The notes below the pieces were generated by a model, which was given only the letters and a program-made list of their open reading frames with translations, had not been told where the DNA came from and searched no databases. From positions 248,001 to 312,000 of the forward strand of contig CBDCGV010000017.1 of assembly GCA_965216955.1 (NCBI GenBank): a stretch of DNA of 64,000 bases. The letters are read 5' to 3'. The position numbers were made by a program, and so were the translations under genes. Shown here piece after piece: positions 42,547 through 52,125 of the stretch. The number at the start of each line of letters is the position of its first letter. Position 1 is the stretch's first letter. The stretch is from CBDCGV01 sp965216955 (GTDB lineage Bacteria > Bacteroidota > Bacteroidia > Chitinophagales > JADIYW01).

Positions 42547-45224
42547 ATATCATAATTCAACACGCTTCCTAACCATCTTTCAGTATCTTCTATACTCATT
42601 TGCTTACGCTCAGCATAATCCTGTATTTGATCCTTGGCAATTTTTCCAATTCCAAAATACTTGGATTCTGGATGTGAAAAATACCACCCGCTCACTGAAG
42701 CAGCAGGATACATTGCATTACTTTCCGTAAGTTGAATATTGGCATTTTGTTCAACATTCAACAAATCAAATAAAGTAGGTTTCTCCGTATGATCCGGACA
42801 TGCAGGATAACCCGGCGCTGGCCTAACACCTTGATACTTTTCTTTGATCAAAGCCTCGTTATTTAATTGTTCTTTTGAAGCGTAACCCCAAAATTCTTTT
42901 CTTATACGCTCGTGCATACACTCAGCAAATGCTTCTGCTAAACGATCTGCTAAGGCTTTTAACAAAATGGCATTGTAATCATCATGGTTTTCCTCAAACA
43001 CTTTTAATTGCTTTTCAATTCCCAAACCTGCAGTAACCGCAAAAGCTCCTATAAAATCTCTTTTACCAGTATCTTCAGGAGCAATAAAATCTGACAGACA
43101 AAAATTGGGCAAGCCCTCTGCTTTTTTATGTTGTTGTCGCAAATGATGCAGTGTCGTTATTAAACCACCCTCTTCATTGTAAAGATGAATATCATCTTCA
43201 CCATTACTATTTGCTGGGAAAATTCCTATCACCCCTTTTGCAGCAATCCATTTTGATGTTATCATTTGCTGTAGCATTTCTTGAGCATCATCATAGAGCT
43301 TTGTTGCCTCCTCTCCTACAATTTCATCTTTTAAAATGGCCGGAAACTTTCCCTTTAATTGCCAAGTGGAGAAAAAAGGCGTCCAGTCAATATAGTTAGA
43401 AAGTTCCTCCAAACAATAATTGTCAAAAACCTTAACTCCTATAAAATTAGGAACAGGAATCTCATAGTTTTCCCAATCGATTACCGTTTTGTTTTTTCTC
43501 GCTTCCTCAATAGGCAAGTAGGATTTTACTTGTTTTTTTTGCTTATAACGTTGACGCATTTCCTTGTACTCAACATTGATGCTGTCTTTGTATTTTTGAG
43601 AAGTTTCTTCACTTAATAAACTGCTAGCAACCGTTACACTTCTTGAAGCATCCAAAACATATATGGTTGAGCCTGTGTACTTAGGTTCTATTTTTACCGC
43701 TGTATGAATTTTTGAAGTCGTAGCCCCACCAATTAATAGTGGGATATCCATACCCCTCCTTTCCATTTCTTGAGCAACATAAACCATTTCATCTAAAGAA
43801 GGCGTTATTAGCCCACTTAAGCCGATAATGTCTACATTTTCTTTTTCAGCAGCATCTAAGATTTTATCTGCTGGAACCATTACCCCTAAATCAATAATTT
43901 CAAAATTGTTACATCCTAAAACAACACCTACAATATTTTTACCAATATCATGTACATCTCCCTTTACTGTAGCCATTAAAATTTTTCCTTGACTCTGACT
44001 ACCCTTGTCCTTTGAAGCTTCAATATATGGAGTTAGATATGCCACAGATTTTTTCATTACCCTTGCACTCTTAACCACTTGAGGTAAAAACATTTTCCCA
44101 CTTCCAAAAAGATCCCCAACAACATTCATCCCATCCATTAAAGGACCTTCAATTACAGATAAAGGTTTCTCAAAGTTTTGTCTTGCCTCTTCGGTATCTT
44201 CTTCAATATAATCTGTAATTCCTTTAACTAATGCATGTTTTAGTCGCTCTCTGAAATCTCCCTTTCTCCACTCTAAATCTTCCTTCTTTTTCTTTCCACT
44301 TCCTTTTACTGTTTCTGCAAACTCCAATAAACGTTCGGTAGCATCGTCTCTTCTATTTAGCAAAACATCTTCTACCTTCTCTAAAAGATCTTTGGGAATG
44401 TCATCATAAACCTCTAACATAGCTGGATTTACAATGCCCATGTCCATTCCATGTTTAATGCCATGATATAAAAAAGCAGAATGCATAGCTTCTCTTACAG
44501 TGTTGTTCCCTCTGAAGGAAAAAGAAACATTACTCACTCCTCCACTAACTTTTGCTCCAGGCAAATTTTCCTTAATCCATTTTGTGGCATTAAAAAAATC
44601 AAGTGCATTGTTTTTGTGCTCTTCCATTCCCGTAGCAACTGGAAAGATATTGGGGTCAAAAATAATGTCTTGAGGGTTAAAATTTACTTGTTCTACTAAC
44701 ACTTTATAAGATCGTTCGCAGATTTCTTTTCTTCGCTCATAGTTATCTGCTTGACCTGCTTCATCAAAAGCCATAACAATTACTGCTGCACCATATCTTT
44801 TTATCAATTTTGCTTGTTTAATAAAAACCTCTTCTCCTTCTTTTAAACTGATGGAATTAACAACACTCTTTCCCTGAACACATTTTAAACCTGCTTCAAT
44901 TATTTCCCATTTAGAAGAATCAATCATTACCGGGACACGAGAAATGTCCGGTTCAGAAGCAATTAAATTTAAAAATTTAACCATCGCTTCTTTGCCGTCT
45001 ATCATTCCCTCATCCATGTTTACGTCGATAATCTGAGCTCCACCCTCTACCTGATTTCTCGCAACACTTAAAGCTTCCTCATAGTTTTCCTCTTTTATTA
45101 ACCGTAAAAACTTACGAGAACCTGTAACATTGGTTCGTTCACCTATATTTACGAAGTTAGATTCGACAGTAACTATAAGTGGCTCAAGGCCTGAAAGACG
45201 TAATGTGTTAATAGTTGTCGTCAT
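42543..45224 (-). CDS. metH: Methionine synthase, folate/cobalamin/activation part (split MetH)
   Basis: An 893-residue protein holding the pterin-binding, Cap/cobalamin-binding and reactivation domains of B12-dependent methionine synthase. Visible marks are NIGERTNVTGSRKFLRLI near 26-43, the cobalamin motif DVHDIGKN (lower ligand His) near 428-435, and RPAPGYPACPDHTEK near 818-832 in the AdoMet-binding activation domain. The N-terminal homocysteine domain is encoded separately upstream, 12 nt away, an arrangement common in Bacteroidota. Methyl transfer is from methyl-tetrahydrofolate to homocysteine. Confidence 0.96.
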   Translation of the reverse strand: MTTTINTLRLSGLEPLIVTVESNFVNIGERTNVTGSRKFLRLIKEENYEEALSVARNQVEGGAQIIDVNMDEGMIDGKEAMVKFLNLIASEPDISRVPVMIDSSKWEIIEAGLKCVQGKSVVNSISLKEGEEVFIKQAKLIKRYGAAVIVMAFDEAGQADNYERRKEICERSYKVLVEQVNFNPQDIIFDPNIFPVATGMEEHKNNALDFFNATKWIKENLPGAKVSGGVSNVSFSFRGNNTVREAMHSAFLYHGIKHGMDMGIVNPAMLEVYDDIPKDLLEKVEDVLLNRRDDATERLLEFAETVKGSGKKKKEDLEWRKGDFRERLKHALVKGITDYIEEDTEEARQNFEKPLSVIEGPLMDGMNVVGDLFGSGKMFLPQVVKSARVMKKSVAYLTPYIEASKDKGSQSQGKILMATVKGDVHDIGKNIVGVVLGCNNFEIIDLGVMVPADKILDAAEKENVDIIGLSGLITPSLDEMVYVAQEMERRGMDIPLLIGGATTSKIHTAVKIEPKYTGSTIYVLDASRSVTVASSLLSEETSQKYKDSINVEYKEMRQRYKQKKQVKSYLPIEEARKNKTVIDWENYEIPVPNFIGVKVFDNYCLEELSNYIDWTPFFSTWQLKGKFPAILKDEIVGEEATKLYDDAQEMLQQMITSKWIAAKGVIGIFPANSNGEDDIHLYNEEGGLITTLHHLRQQHKKAEGLPNFCLSDFIAPEDTGKRDFIGAFAVTAGLGIEKQLKVFEENHDDYNAILLKALADRLAEAFAECMHERIRKEFWGYASKEQLNNEALIKEKYQGVRPAPGYPACPDHTEKPTLFDLLNVEQNANIQLTESNAMYPAASVSGWYFSHPESKYFGIGKIAKDQIQDYAERKQMSIEDTERWLGSVLNYDI

Positions 45225-45236
45225 TTGATCATTTAT

Positions 45237-46244
45237 TTAGCAAGTCACAAAAGGTGTTTTCCTAGGCTCGTATTTTTTTGCTAATTCTGCAATTGCCCTT
45301 ATATGCTCCGGAGTAGTTCCACAACACCCTCCAATTATATTTACCAAGCCCAAATCTAGAAACTCTTTAATCTGAGCAGCCATCATTTCTGGAGATTCAT
45401 CATATAAGCCAAACTCATTTGGTAAACCAGCGTTCGGATGAGCACTAACATAAAAGCTACTATTTTTATCTAATATTTGAAGATATGGTCGTAATTCTTC
45501 CGCGCCTAAAGCACAGTTTAATCCTATACTTAATAATGGTGCATGTTCTACAGAAATTAAAAATGCCTCTGTTGTTTGACCCGATAGGACACGGCCACTT
45601 TTATCTGTAATGGTTCCCGAAACCATAATTGGAACCTCTATATTCTTATCATCATATAATTCTTGAATTGCAAAAAGCGCTGCTTTTGCATTCAATGTGT
45701 CAAAAATAGTTTCAACTAATAAAATATCCGACCCACCTTCAATAAGTGCTTTTGCTTGCTCATAATAAGCCTCTTTTAACTGATCAAAATTTACAGCCCT
45801 GAATCCTGGATCATTCACATTTGGTGAAATAGAGCAGGTTCGATTGGTTGGCCCCATAGATCCAGCAACAAATCGTGGTTTGTGCGGTTCTCTTTGTGTA
45901 AATTCTTCTGCCACCTCTTTTGCTATTTTTGCCGATTCATAGTTGATATCGTAGACGGCTTCTTCTAAAGCATAGTCAGCTTGAGCAATAGTTGTTCCGC
46001 TAAAGGTGTTTGTTTCTACTATATCCGCACCTGCTTCAAAGTATTGAGCATGGATATCTCTAATAATATCAGGCCTTGTTATTGACAACAAATCATTGTT
46101 GCCTTTTAAAGGGTGTTGATGATTTTTAAACCGTTCACCTCTGAAATCTATTTCCTCCAGCTTGTGACGTTGGATCATCGTACCCATGGCACCATCTAAT
46201 ATTAAAATCCGTTCCTTTAAAAGGTCATAAATATTCACACTCAT
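45237..46244 (-). CDS. metH: Methionine synthase, homocysteine-binding part (split MetH)
   Basis: A 335-residue homocysteine S-methyltransferase domain: GAMGTMIQRH near 19-28, the zinc ligands in GLNCALG near 243-249 and GGCCGTTPEHI near 308-318. It should form a complex with the product of the downstream gene to give a full MetH. A SAM-I riboswitch lies in its leader, so expression falls when S-adenosylmethionine is abundant. metF is not in this cluster. Confidence 0.96.
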   Translation of the reverse strand: MSVNIYDLLKERILILDGAMGTMIQRHKLEEIDFRGERFKNHQHPLKGNNDLLSITRPDIIRDIHAQYFEAGADIVETNTFSGTTIAQADYALEEAVYDINYESAKIAKEVAEEFTQREPHKPRFVAGSMGPTNRTCSISPNVNDPGFRAVNFDQLKEAYYEQAKALIEGGSDILLVETIFDTLNAKAALFAIQELYDDKNIEVPIMVSGTITDKSGRVLSGQTTEAFLISVEHAPLLSIGLNCALGAEELRPYLQILDKNSSFYVSAHPNAGLPNEFGLYDESPEMMAAQIKEFLDLGLVNIIGGCCGTTPEHIRAIAELAKKYEPRKTPFVTC

Positions 46245-46306
46245 AAAACATTTTTTTGCTTATGAATTCAGACAGTTATGGAAGAAATGTAGAGGAAGAA
46301 TCTCAA

Positions 46307-46413
46307 CTTATCTTTCCCATTCTGGGTAGGATGTGGCACCTTTCATAACCTTATGGGGTTAAGCAGGTTGCCAAGACTTCACAGGGCCTATTCCCTCAGT
46401 CTTTCTTCATAAG
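46307..46413 (-). ncRNA. SAM-I (S-box) riboswitch controlling the split metH
   Basis: On the minus strand the 107-nt element shows the S-box core in order: P1 CTTAT (46409-46413) pairing with GATAAG (46307-46312), the P2/kink-turn region AGGGAAUAGGCCCUGUGAAG, GGCAACC, and GAAAGGUGCCACAUCC before a GGGAAAGATAAG end. It lies 63 nt before the start codon. No strong U-tailed terminator is obvious between it and the gene, so control may be at translation initiation. Confidence 0.93.
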
Positions 46414-46419
46414 ACGGCA

Positions 46420-46427
46420 CAAAAATA
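46420..46427 (-). promoter_or_regulatory. Candidate -7 promoter element for the metH transcript
   Basis: Minus-strand TATTTTTG fits TAnnTTTG and ends 7 nt before the riboswitch, placing the transcription start right at its 5' end. The -33 element would lie in the end of the ATP-grasp gene; no clear TTG there. Confidence 0.55.
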
Positions 46428-46435
46428 CTAAAACC

Positions 46436-47470
46436 TTATGAAAAACTCTTGTTTTTGAAGAAATTGTATTTAAAAACTTCTATAAATTTTTTAAAAGGGA
46501 CATATTGGAAACCTCGTTTTTTGTTTTGCACACTAATTTCATAAATGATATCTAAATACTTTTTAACCTCAGCATATGCAAACTTTAAGGAATGCTTTGG
46601 GTCATAGATATGCGCTGGTTCTGCATAAACCCCGTTAATCTCAAGAAATTTAATCCCATTACCTTGATACATCTTTTCATAAGAAAGTACTTTTGCATCT
46701 ATTCTGCCGTAGTAAAACCCTTTAATATTATCGGTAGCTAAATCTATTGCTTTAACTAATTCTGTCGTTACTAAATCAGAACGGTCTATAAACATCGTTC
46801 CTCTATTGTGGTTTCCTATAGGCTCTAAAAGAAGCTCTTTGCCTTTAGATAGTATTTCACTTTTATAGGTTGGATTTTTAGTCGTTAATCTTCGAATTTG
46901 GAAACGAGCTCTATCTTTCTTTTTAAGCAACTCTTCGATTGTTGATCTTCCATCGCCGATAACCGATAGAAATTCTTTTGCAACAATTGAAGGAACATCT
47001 ATTTTGCTTTTATCAGGATATCGTATAAAAAAAATTCCTAATTCAATGGGGTAGTTTAAATACTCTTGAATCAAATAATCTACAGGTGTGCTTCTATGAT
47101 ATAATTTCAAAGCTTTCTCATCTTGAATTAATTCAACATTAACACCCCTTTCACCTCTGTCCGGCTTAACAATTAGAGGGAAACTAATTTCATTTTGATT
47201 GATGAGATCAAGCACCTTACCAATATCTTTTTCTTTTCTAAGAAAGATATTCTTTGGAAGGTATTCTGATTTTACTTTCTCTAAAATACGCTGTTTAGAG
47301 TCTCCAAAATAACTCCCAAATTCTTCTGTAGGATTACAGGTTGTGAAAAAGGTTAGTGAACGTGCCTTAATTCCTAAATAAATTATATAAGGAATCATCG
47401 GACCGTAAAACACCAAGGTCGGCCAATATTCATAATTGGTTAGTTTAATCCACCATAAAGGTTTTCTCAT
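46436..47470 (-). CDS. ATP-grasp family ligase-like protein
   Basis: A 344-residue ATP-grasp enzyme: PLIVKPDRGERGVNVELI near 98-115 (ATP-binding Lys and glycine-rich loop), YLIQEYL near 131, and KFLEINGVYAEPAH near 273-286 (metal-binding E-x-N). A short hydrophobic stretch near 15-35 may anchor it. It is probably a carboxylate-amine/thiol ligase, such as a peptide or D-Ala-D-Ala ligase-like enzyme; substrate unknown. Its stop is 8 nt from the metH promoter, but the riboswitch has its own candidate promoter. Confidence 0.82.
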   Translation of the reverse strand: MRKPLWWIKLTNYEYWPTLVFYGPMIPYIIYLGIKARSLTFFTTCNPTEEFGSYFGDSKQRILEKVKSEYLPKNIFLRKEKDIGKVLDLINQNEISFPLIVKPDRGERGVNVELIQDEKALKLYHRSTPVDYLIQEYLNYPIELGIFFIRYPDKSKIDVPSIVAKEFLSVIGDGRSTIEELLKKKDRARFQIRRLTTKNPTYKSEILSKGKELLLEPIGNHNRGTMFIDRSDLVTTELVKAIDLATDNIKGFYYGRIDAKVLSYEKMYQGNGIKFLEINGVYAEPAHIYDPKHSLKFAYAEVKKYLDIIYEISVQNKKRGFQYVPFKKFIEVFKYNFFKNKSFS

Positions 47471-47546
47471 TACAGATCAATTATCCACACAAAATAAGGT
47501 TATTAAATGAGTATAAATGTATATTATTGTTCTAAATAAACAGTCA

Positions 47547-48656
47547 ATGCCGGCTAAATTAAATAGAGCTTTTAAGATTGATTTTGAAAAGCTCCGAAAA
47601 AACGGAGGAACCGGTTTTTTTGTTTTTGATCTTTTGATGCTATTTATCGTCGGATTTAACTTAAGTTGGATATTCTTTGATATTTCTTTCAGATTTGATG
47701 CTTTCCAGAATTTAGTTTACAAAACTTGGCCAGCTTTCTATGAATTTTATGCTCACAAAATCCACCCAAATTTCATTTTTTATGATATGATTTTTGTGGC
47801 CATTTTTATTACTGAGCTATTGTTTAGATGGGCTATAGCTATTGCCAAAAAAGAATATGATAAGTGGTTTTTTTATCCTTTTATTCATTGGTATGATGTT
47901 TTAGGGTGTATTCCTCTTTCTGGCTTTAGAATGTTGAGGTTCCTGAGAGTTTTTTCTATGGTTTATCGATTAAATAGAATGGGGGTTATTGATTTACAAA
48001 GTACTTGGGGGTATAAACAATTTATGAAATATACTTCTGTTGTGGTTGAAGAAGTTTCTGATAGAGTGGTAGTAAATGTACTAAACGGAGTGCAGGACGA
48101 AGTGCAAAAGGGAAACCCTGTTGTTGGTAAAATAATATCAGATGTAGTAATCCCTAAACAAGATCAAATTATCGATTGGTCTTCAAAAAAAATGGGGGAG
48201 CTTACTACTGAAATCTTTGAAAAATACTCAGGCAACCTTCGAATTTATTTAGAAAATGTTGTTTCAAGAGCTGTAAAAGAAAATAAAGAGATTCAGAGAA
48301 TTAGGCTAATACCAGGCGTTGGAAAAATAGTTGCAGAAATTTTAGATAATTCCATTAGCGACATCACTTACAATGCAATTAAAGAATCTATTGAAGATAT
48401 CGGACACGAAAGAAACAAGGATATGATGAAGCAAATTTCTGAGCAAGTCCTAACAAAAATAAGCTCAGAAACTGATTCAGAAGCAGATGAGTTATTTAAA
48501 ACAGTAATTAGTGATTCCATTGAAGTTATAAAATCCGAAGTTGAGGTAAAACAATGGAAGCTGAAAGAAGAAATAGAAAAACAAAAAAAGGTGGAAAGAA
48601 AGTTTGAAAAAGAACTTCTTAAAAAGAATAAAAAGAAATACCTAGAACATGACTAA
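47547..48656 (+). CDS. Voltage-sensor-like membrane protein with long helical tail
   Basis: Start taken at the ATG at 47547; an upstream ATG at 47517 is possible. The 369-residue protein has about four membrane segments in residues 20-145. Segment four reads RMLRFLRVFSMVYRLNR, with regularly spaced arginines like S4 of voltage-sensor domains, and no pore loop with a TVGYG filter follows. The remaining 220 residues are helical and end in a lysine/glutamate-rich coiled coil. Voltage- or lipid-sensing is a structural guess only. Its end overlaps the following esterase gene by 8 nt. Confidence 0.7.
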   Translation: MPAKLNRAFKIDFEKLRKNGGTGFFVFDLLMLFIVGFNLSWIFFDISFRFDAFQNLVYKTWPAFYEFYAHKIHPNFIFYDMIFVAIFITELLFRWAIAIAKKEYDKWFFYPFIHWYDVLGCIPLSGFRMLRFLRVFSMVYRLNRMGVIDLQSTWGYKQFMKYTSVVVEEVSDRVVVNVLNGVQDEVQKGNPVVGKIISDVVIPKQDQIIDWSSKKMGELTTEIFEKYSGNLRIYLENVVSRAVKENKEIQRIRLIPGVGKIVAEILDNSISDITYNAIKESIEDIGHERNKDMMKQISEQVLTKISSETDSEADELFKTVISDSIEVIKSEVEVKQWKLKEEIEKQKKVERKFEKELLKKNKKKYLEHD

Positions 48657-50004
48657 GATTAAAATACTTTTCTTTCTTTTAGCAATAGCATTAAATGGCT
48701 TAACTCAAACAACATTTAAGGCTATAAAACATGACAATAAAATCAGAGGGTTTTTACAATATCTTCCTAAAAACTTTGAACTTACAGAGAGTCTTCCTCT
48801 TGTAATCAATATGCATGGCTTCACATTAACGGGTAAAGCGCAAATGGATTATACAAAATTTAATGCCTTTGCAGACTCCGTAAGATGTATTGTGGTTTAC
48901 CCAAATGGAATTGATAATCGATGGAATTCGGGGTCGTTTTTCGGTGTAGAGTCAGATGTTGACGATGTTGGATTTTTAAGCAGCTTGATCGATTATATGG
49001 CTGTTCATTATAATATTGATACTCGAAGGGTTTATTCTACGGGGTATTCAGCAGGGGGCTTTATGAGTTATAAGTTAGCTTGTGATTTAACCAATCGGAT
49101 AAGTGCTATTGCTCCAATTGTTGGAAGCATGGTTCCTGATAACTTTAACAACTGTAATCCTAAAAGGTCAATGCCAATCATAGCTTTTAATGGAACGGCA
49201 GACCCTGTAACGATATACCAAGGTTTTGTATCTGTAACTCCTATCGAACAGGTAATTCAGTTATGGAGAGACATAAATAATTGTGATTCTACACGAATAG
49301 ACTCACTACCGAACACCGCTATCGGCGACCGTTCTAAAGTCGTTAAGTTTAGAAGTTTCTGCGATGAAAACGTTGAAGTTATCTTAATGAAAGTGTTGAA
49401 TGGGGGTCATACTTGGCCAGGAGCGGAAGCTTTTAATTTTTTAGGAAATACCAATCAAGATATCTCTGCTAATAAAGAAATGTGGCATTTTTTTGAAAAA
49501 TATCAGATCCCAATCGATGTGATTTGTGATGCTCCTCAAAATTTATCTTTTACGGATTTGGGAGATTCTATTTTTATTAAGTGGGAGGGAACAGCGACCT
49601 CCTATTCTGTATATGCTAATCATCATAGTGGAGACCAATGGAAAATAATAGAAAATATCGTAAAAAGATCTATCAGACTGCCCAAAAGTGAAAGTGAACA
49701 ACTCTTACATTTTGCTGTTAAATCAAACTGTGAAAGTGGTTACGGCACATGGACTGTTTTCAAAGAACAAGCGACACCCATTATTGAAAATACAGCATCA
49801 ACACTTAAAATCTACCCTAATCCAAGCAATGGCCTTTTTTCTATTCCAAATTTTCTAAATGCAGAAGTCCTAGTCTTTGATTATTTGGGTAATGAAGTTT
49901 ATAAAAGTATAGACAAGGATGTTTTAGACTTAAGACACTTGCCAAATGGTCAATATTTTATAATGATAGGAGAGAAGAAGGGAAAAGTTGTTGTTATAAA
50001 ATAG
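48649..50004 (+). CDS. Secreted esterase (PHB depolymerase/feruloyl esterase-like) with T9SS domain
   Basis: A 451-residue exported protein: signal peptide (about 1-20), alpha/beta-hydrolase domain with oxyanion LVINMHGFTLTG near 45-56 and nucleophile elbow GYSAGGFMSY near 132-141, a His candidate in GGHTWPG near 250-256, a fibronectin-like linker, and a type A sorting domain (YPNPSNGLFSI onward). The pattern is that of LpqC/PHB depolymerase family esterases that also include feruloyl and acetylxylan esterases. Substrate unknown. It overlaps the membrane protein gene upstream by 8 nt. Confidence 0.85.
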   Translation: MTKIKILFFLLAIALNGLTQTTFKAIKHDNKIRGFLQYLPKNFELTESLPLVINMHGFTLTGKAQMDYTKFNAFADSVRCIVVYPNGIDNRWNSGSFFGVESDVDDVGFLSSLIDYMAVHYNIDTRRVYSTGYSAGGFMSYKLACDLTNRISAIAPIVGSMVPDNFNNCNPKRSMPIIAFNGTADPVTIYQGFVSVTPIEQVIQLWRDINNCDSTRIDSLPNTAIGDRSKVVKFRSFCDENVEVILMKVLNGGHTWPGAEAFNFLGNTNQDISANKEMWHFFEKYQIPIDVICDAPQNLSFTDLGDSIFIKWEGTATSYSVYANHHSGDQWKIIENIVKRSIRLPKSESEQLLHFAVKSNCESGYGTWTVFKEQATPIIENTASTLKIYPNPSNGLFSIPNFLNAEVLVFDYLGNEVYKSIDKDVLDLRHLPNGQYFIMIGEKKGKVVVIK

Positions 50005-50012
50005 TTTGGTCT

Positions 50013-51098
50013 CTATTCATAAAATTGTTTGTACCATTTGCGCATTTTCATAATAGGCCCATCTCCTTTAACAATAACCGGTTTTTGACTATATCCTTTT
50101 TGTTCCCAAATTATAATATCGTCTTTAAATTGAGTATGGGCTTCTCTTAAAATATATCTGATGGCAAGTCTACTTGTCCCTTTAGGAGCGTACACATAAT
50201 CATTCATTTCTAATTCTAAAGGCCCAGTTGGTGTAAAGCATTTTAAAAGCATTACATTTTTGGCAATCCTTGAATTAAACTTAAATATTAAAAACCCCGG
50301 ACCAAAATACCTTACCAGAGCTTCTCCTCCTCCTTGTTCAATAACCTTTCCGCTCTTTTTCCAAACCAGTTTTACCTTATCTGTAAACCAGGCCAAGTGT
50401 TTATTTTCACCTTCTCCAAAACAAATTTCAACAGCATGCTTAAGTTTCAAAAATCTGCTCGAAAAGGGAATAGTTAATAGGTCATGAACATAGTTGAAAT
50501 GCGCATAGTCTGCTCCATTTTCAGCAAAGTCTTGCAAATGAATATATAGCTTATCGCTCTTTTTTCCTCTATACCTGTATTCATCGAGTTCTGGTAAATA
50601 TTGGTTAGGATACCATTTTGGAGGATCTCCTTGTTCATTATACCAAATTAATATAAGCCCCCAGCACTCTACAACTTGCCAACTTTTTAATTTTGCATTT
50701 TTAGGGATTATATCATTATATGGAATTTTTTCACACTTCCCTAATCCATTAAATTCCCAGGCATGAAAAGGGCATTGAATATTGTTTCCAACAACTTTTC
50801 CTTTTGCTAAATTGGCTTGCAAATGTGGGCAATAAACATCTAAAACAGCCACCTTTTCATTTTCCCCTCTAAAAGCAACTAGTTTCAACCCAAAAGCATT
50901 AACCTCCTTAAGATGCCCAGCTTTCAAATCCGTGGAGCGGCCAATATTGAACCACCCATTGGGGTAGGGGTGAGGGTATAATTTTGCACGTTCTTGTCTA
51001 GATGTAAGATTTGGTATTACCCTTTTTTTTCGAGTTTTGAAACGATAAATTTGATACCCAATAAAAGAAGAGATAGCACTTAAAAGAACCATTGCCAA
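50013..51098 (-). CDS. Rieske oxygenase of the cholesterol 7-desaturase (DAF-36/Neverland)/KshA-like type
   Basis: A 361-residue membrane-anchored Rieske oxygenase. One N-terminal helix (2-18) is followed by the Rieske domain with C90-P-H92 and C109-x2-H112, then the mononuclear iron site in ENGADYAHFNYVH (N193, D196, H199, H204). The N-terminal anchor and the C-terminal sequence resemble sterol-acting Rieske enzymes such as DAF-36/Neverland or steroid 9-hydroxylase KshA. It lies 6 nt after a sterol methyltransferase-like gene under a common promoter, so a sterol or hopanoid-like lipid is the likely substrate. The electron donor is not encoded nearby. Confidence 0.83.
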   Translation of the reverse strand: MAMVLLSAISSFIGYQIYRFKTRKKRVIPNLTSRQERAKLYPHPYPNGWFNIGRSTDLKAGHLKEVNAFGLKLVAFRGENEKVAVLDVYCPHLQANLAKGKVVGNNIQCPFHAWEFNGLGKCEKIPYNDIIPKNAKLKSWQVVECWGLILIWYNEQGDPPKWYPNQYLPELDEYRYRGKKSDKLYIHLQDFAENGADYAHFNYVHDLLTIPFSSRFLKLKHAVEICFGEGENKHLAWFTDKVKLVWKKSGKVIEQGGGEALVRYFGPGFLIFKFNSRIAKNVMLLKCFTPTGPLELEMNDYVYAPKGTSRLAIRYILREAHTQFKDDIIIWEQKGYSQKPVIVKGDGPIMKMRKWYKQFYE

Positions 51099-51104
51099 TC
51101 TATT

Positions 51105-52085
51105 TTATTTAGGTTTTTGAACCAAAATCATATACATAGGCGTAAAAATCTCCATAATTCCTCCATCTACTAAACCATCTGCTGCAATCAAAAGCACTTT
51201 TTGCGTTTTACTTATACCTTTTGGAAGTATTCGGAGCGACTCAAAAGTTCTAAGCATCATTCCCACAAATGTTCTACTCACTTTGGTATGCCGAATTTGA
51301 GAAAGAGACCATCCACTTTGAAGCGTAGCATACCAAGGCACATTATTATCAACCTTTTCAACAGCAAGATCAATCGTCTCCAATACTTGCAGATTTGAAT
51401 TTGCCAATTCTCTGTCAATTTCCTTTATCGTTTTTAGTCGTGTAATACTATTCCCATACTCAATCATTTTCTTTGCTTCCACATGTTCGGCATTACTTGC
51501 ATCATATTTATCTGTCATTGCCCATTGATAAAAAACGGCTTTGCCTCCCGGTTTTAATTTCTGATATATCTGTTCGTAAACTCCTTCTAAGTTTGGTGCA
51601 TGACACAACGCCTCAATCGCATACATTTTATCAAATGTATTGTTAGGAAAAGGCATGTTCATATAATCACCTTGTATGGGGTGTAAAAGAGGGTTATAAG
51701 CTGTTGTAGCATTGATTTCTTTACAACGTTGAATTTGATATTCATTAATAGTAATGCCTGTGATATCGGCGCCTGTTAATCGAGCTATATTCCTAGCGGG
51801 CCCCATAACACCACAACCAACATCCAAAACTTTGTCGTTATTGTTAATGCCCAATTTGCAAGCCAGATAATGTTCATGCCTAAGTAGACTGGCATGAAAA
51901 TCTTCTCCTTCATATCGAGGGGCAAAATGAAAAGACTGCCCCCATCCCTTTTCATAAAACTTAGTAATTAACGTATAAAATTTATCTGTTGCACTTTGGG
52001 CGCCTGTTGATCTTTTAGAATAATCTTTCTCATCAAAAATCTGATCATAGCCAGCAATATCTTTTTCTTTTACTTTTAGGTTCAT
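51105..52085 (-). CDS. Sterol C-24 methyltransferase-like SAM-dependent enzyme
   Basis: A 326-residue methyltransferase very close to eukaryotic-type SMT/Erg6. YEKGWGQSFHFAP at 44-56 corresponds to SMT region I (Y-E-Y-G-W-G-x-S-F-H-F), VLDVGCGVMGPAR at 86-98 is the AdoMet-binding loop, and YAIEALCHAP at 155-164 matches region II (IEATCHAP). The C-terminus (GWSLSQIRHT and following) matches the SMT C-terminal domain. Such enzymes methylate the sterol side chain at C-24; bacterial homologues are known but uncommon. No sterol-cyclisation gene lies in the window, so it may act on imported sterols. It is transcribed before the Rieske gene. Confidence 0.85.
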   Translation of the reverse strand: MNLKVKEKDIAGYDQIFDEKDYSKRSTGAQSATDKFYTLITKFYEKGWGQSFHFAPRYEGEDFHASLLRHEHYLACKLGINNNDKVLDVGCGVMGPARNIARLTGADITGITINEYQIQRCKEINATTAYNPLLHPIQGDYMNMPFPNNTFDKMYAIEALCHAPNLEGVYEQIYQKLKPGGKAVFYQWAMTDKYDASNAEHVEAKKMIEYGNSITRLKTIKEIDRELANSNLQVLETIDLAVEKVDNNVPWYATLQSGWSLSQIRHTKVSRTFVGMMLRTFESLRILPKGISKTQKVLLIAADGLVDGGIMEIFTPMYMILVQKPK

Positions 52086-52102
52086 TTATTATCCATTTGT
52101 AG

Positions 52103-52110
52103 CAAAGGTA
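52103..52110 (-). promoter_or_regulatory. Candidate -7 promoter of the sterol-type operon
   Basis: Minus-strand TACCTTTG is an exact TAnnTTTG match, 18-25 bp before the methyltransferase start. The operator at 52126-52144 covers the expected -33 region. Confidence 0.6.
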
Positions 52111-52125
52111 ATAAAAAAACGAAAA

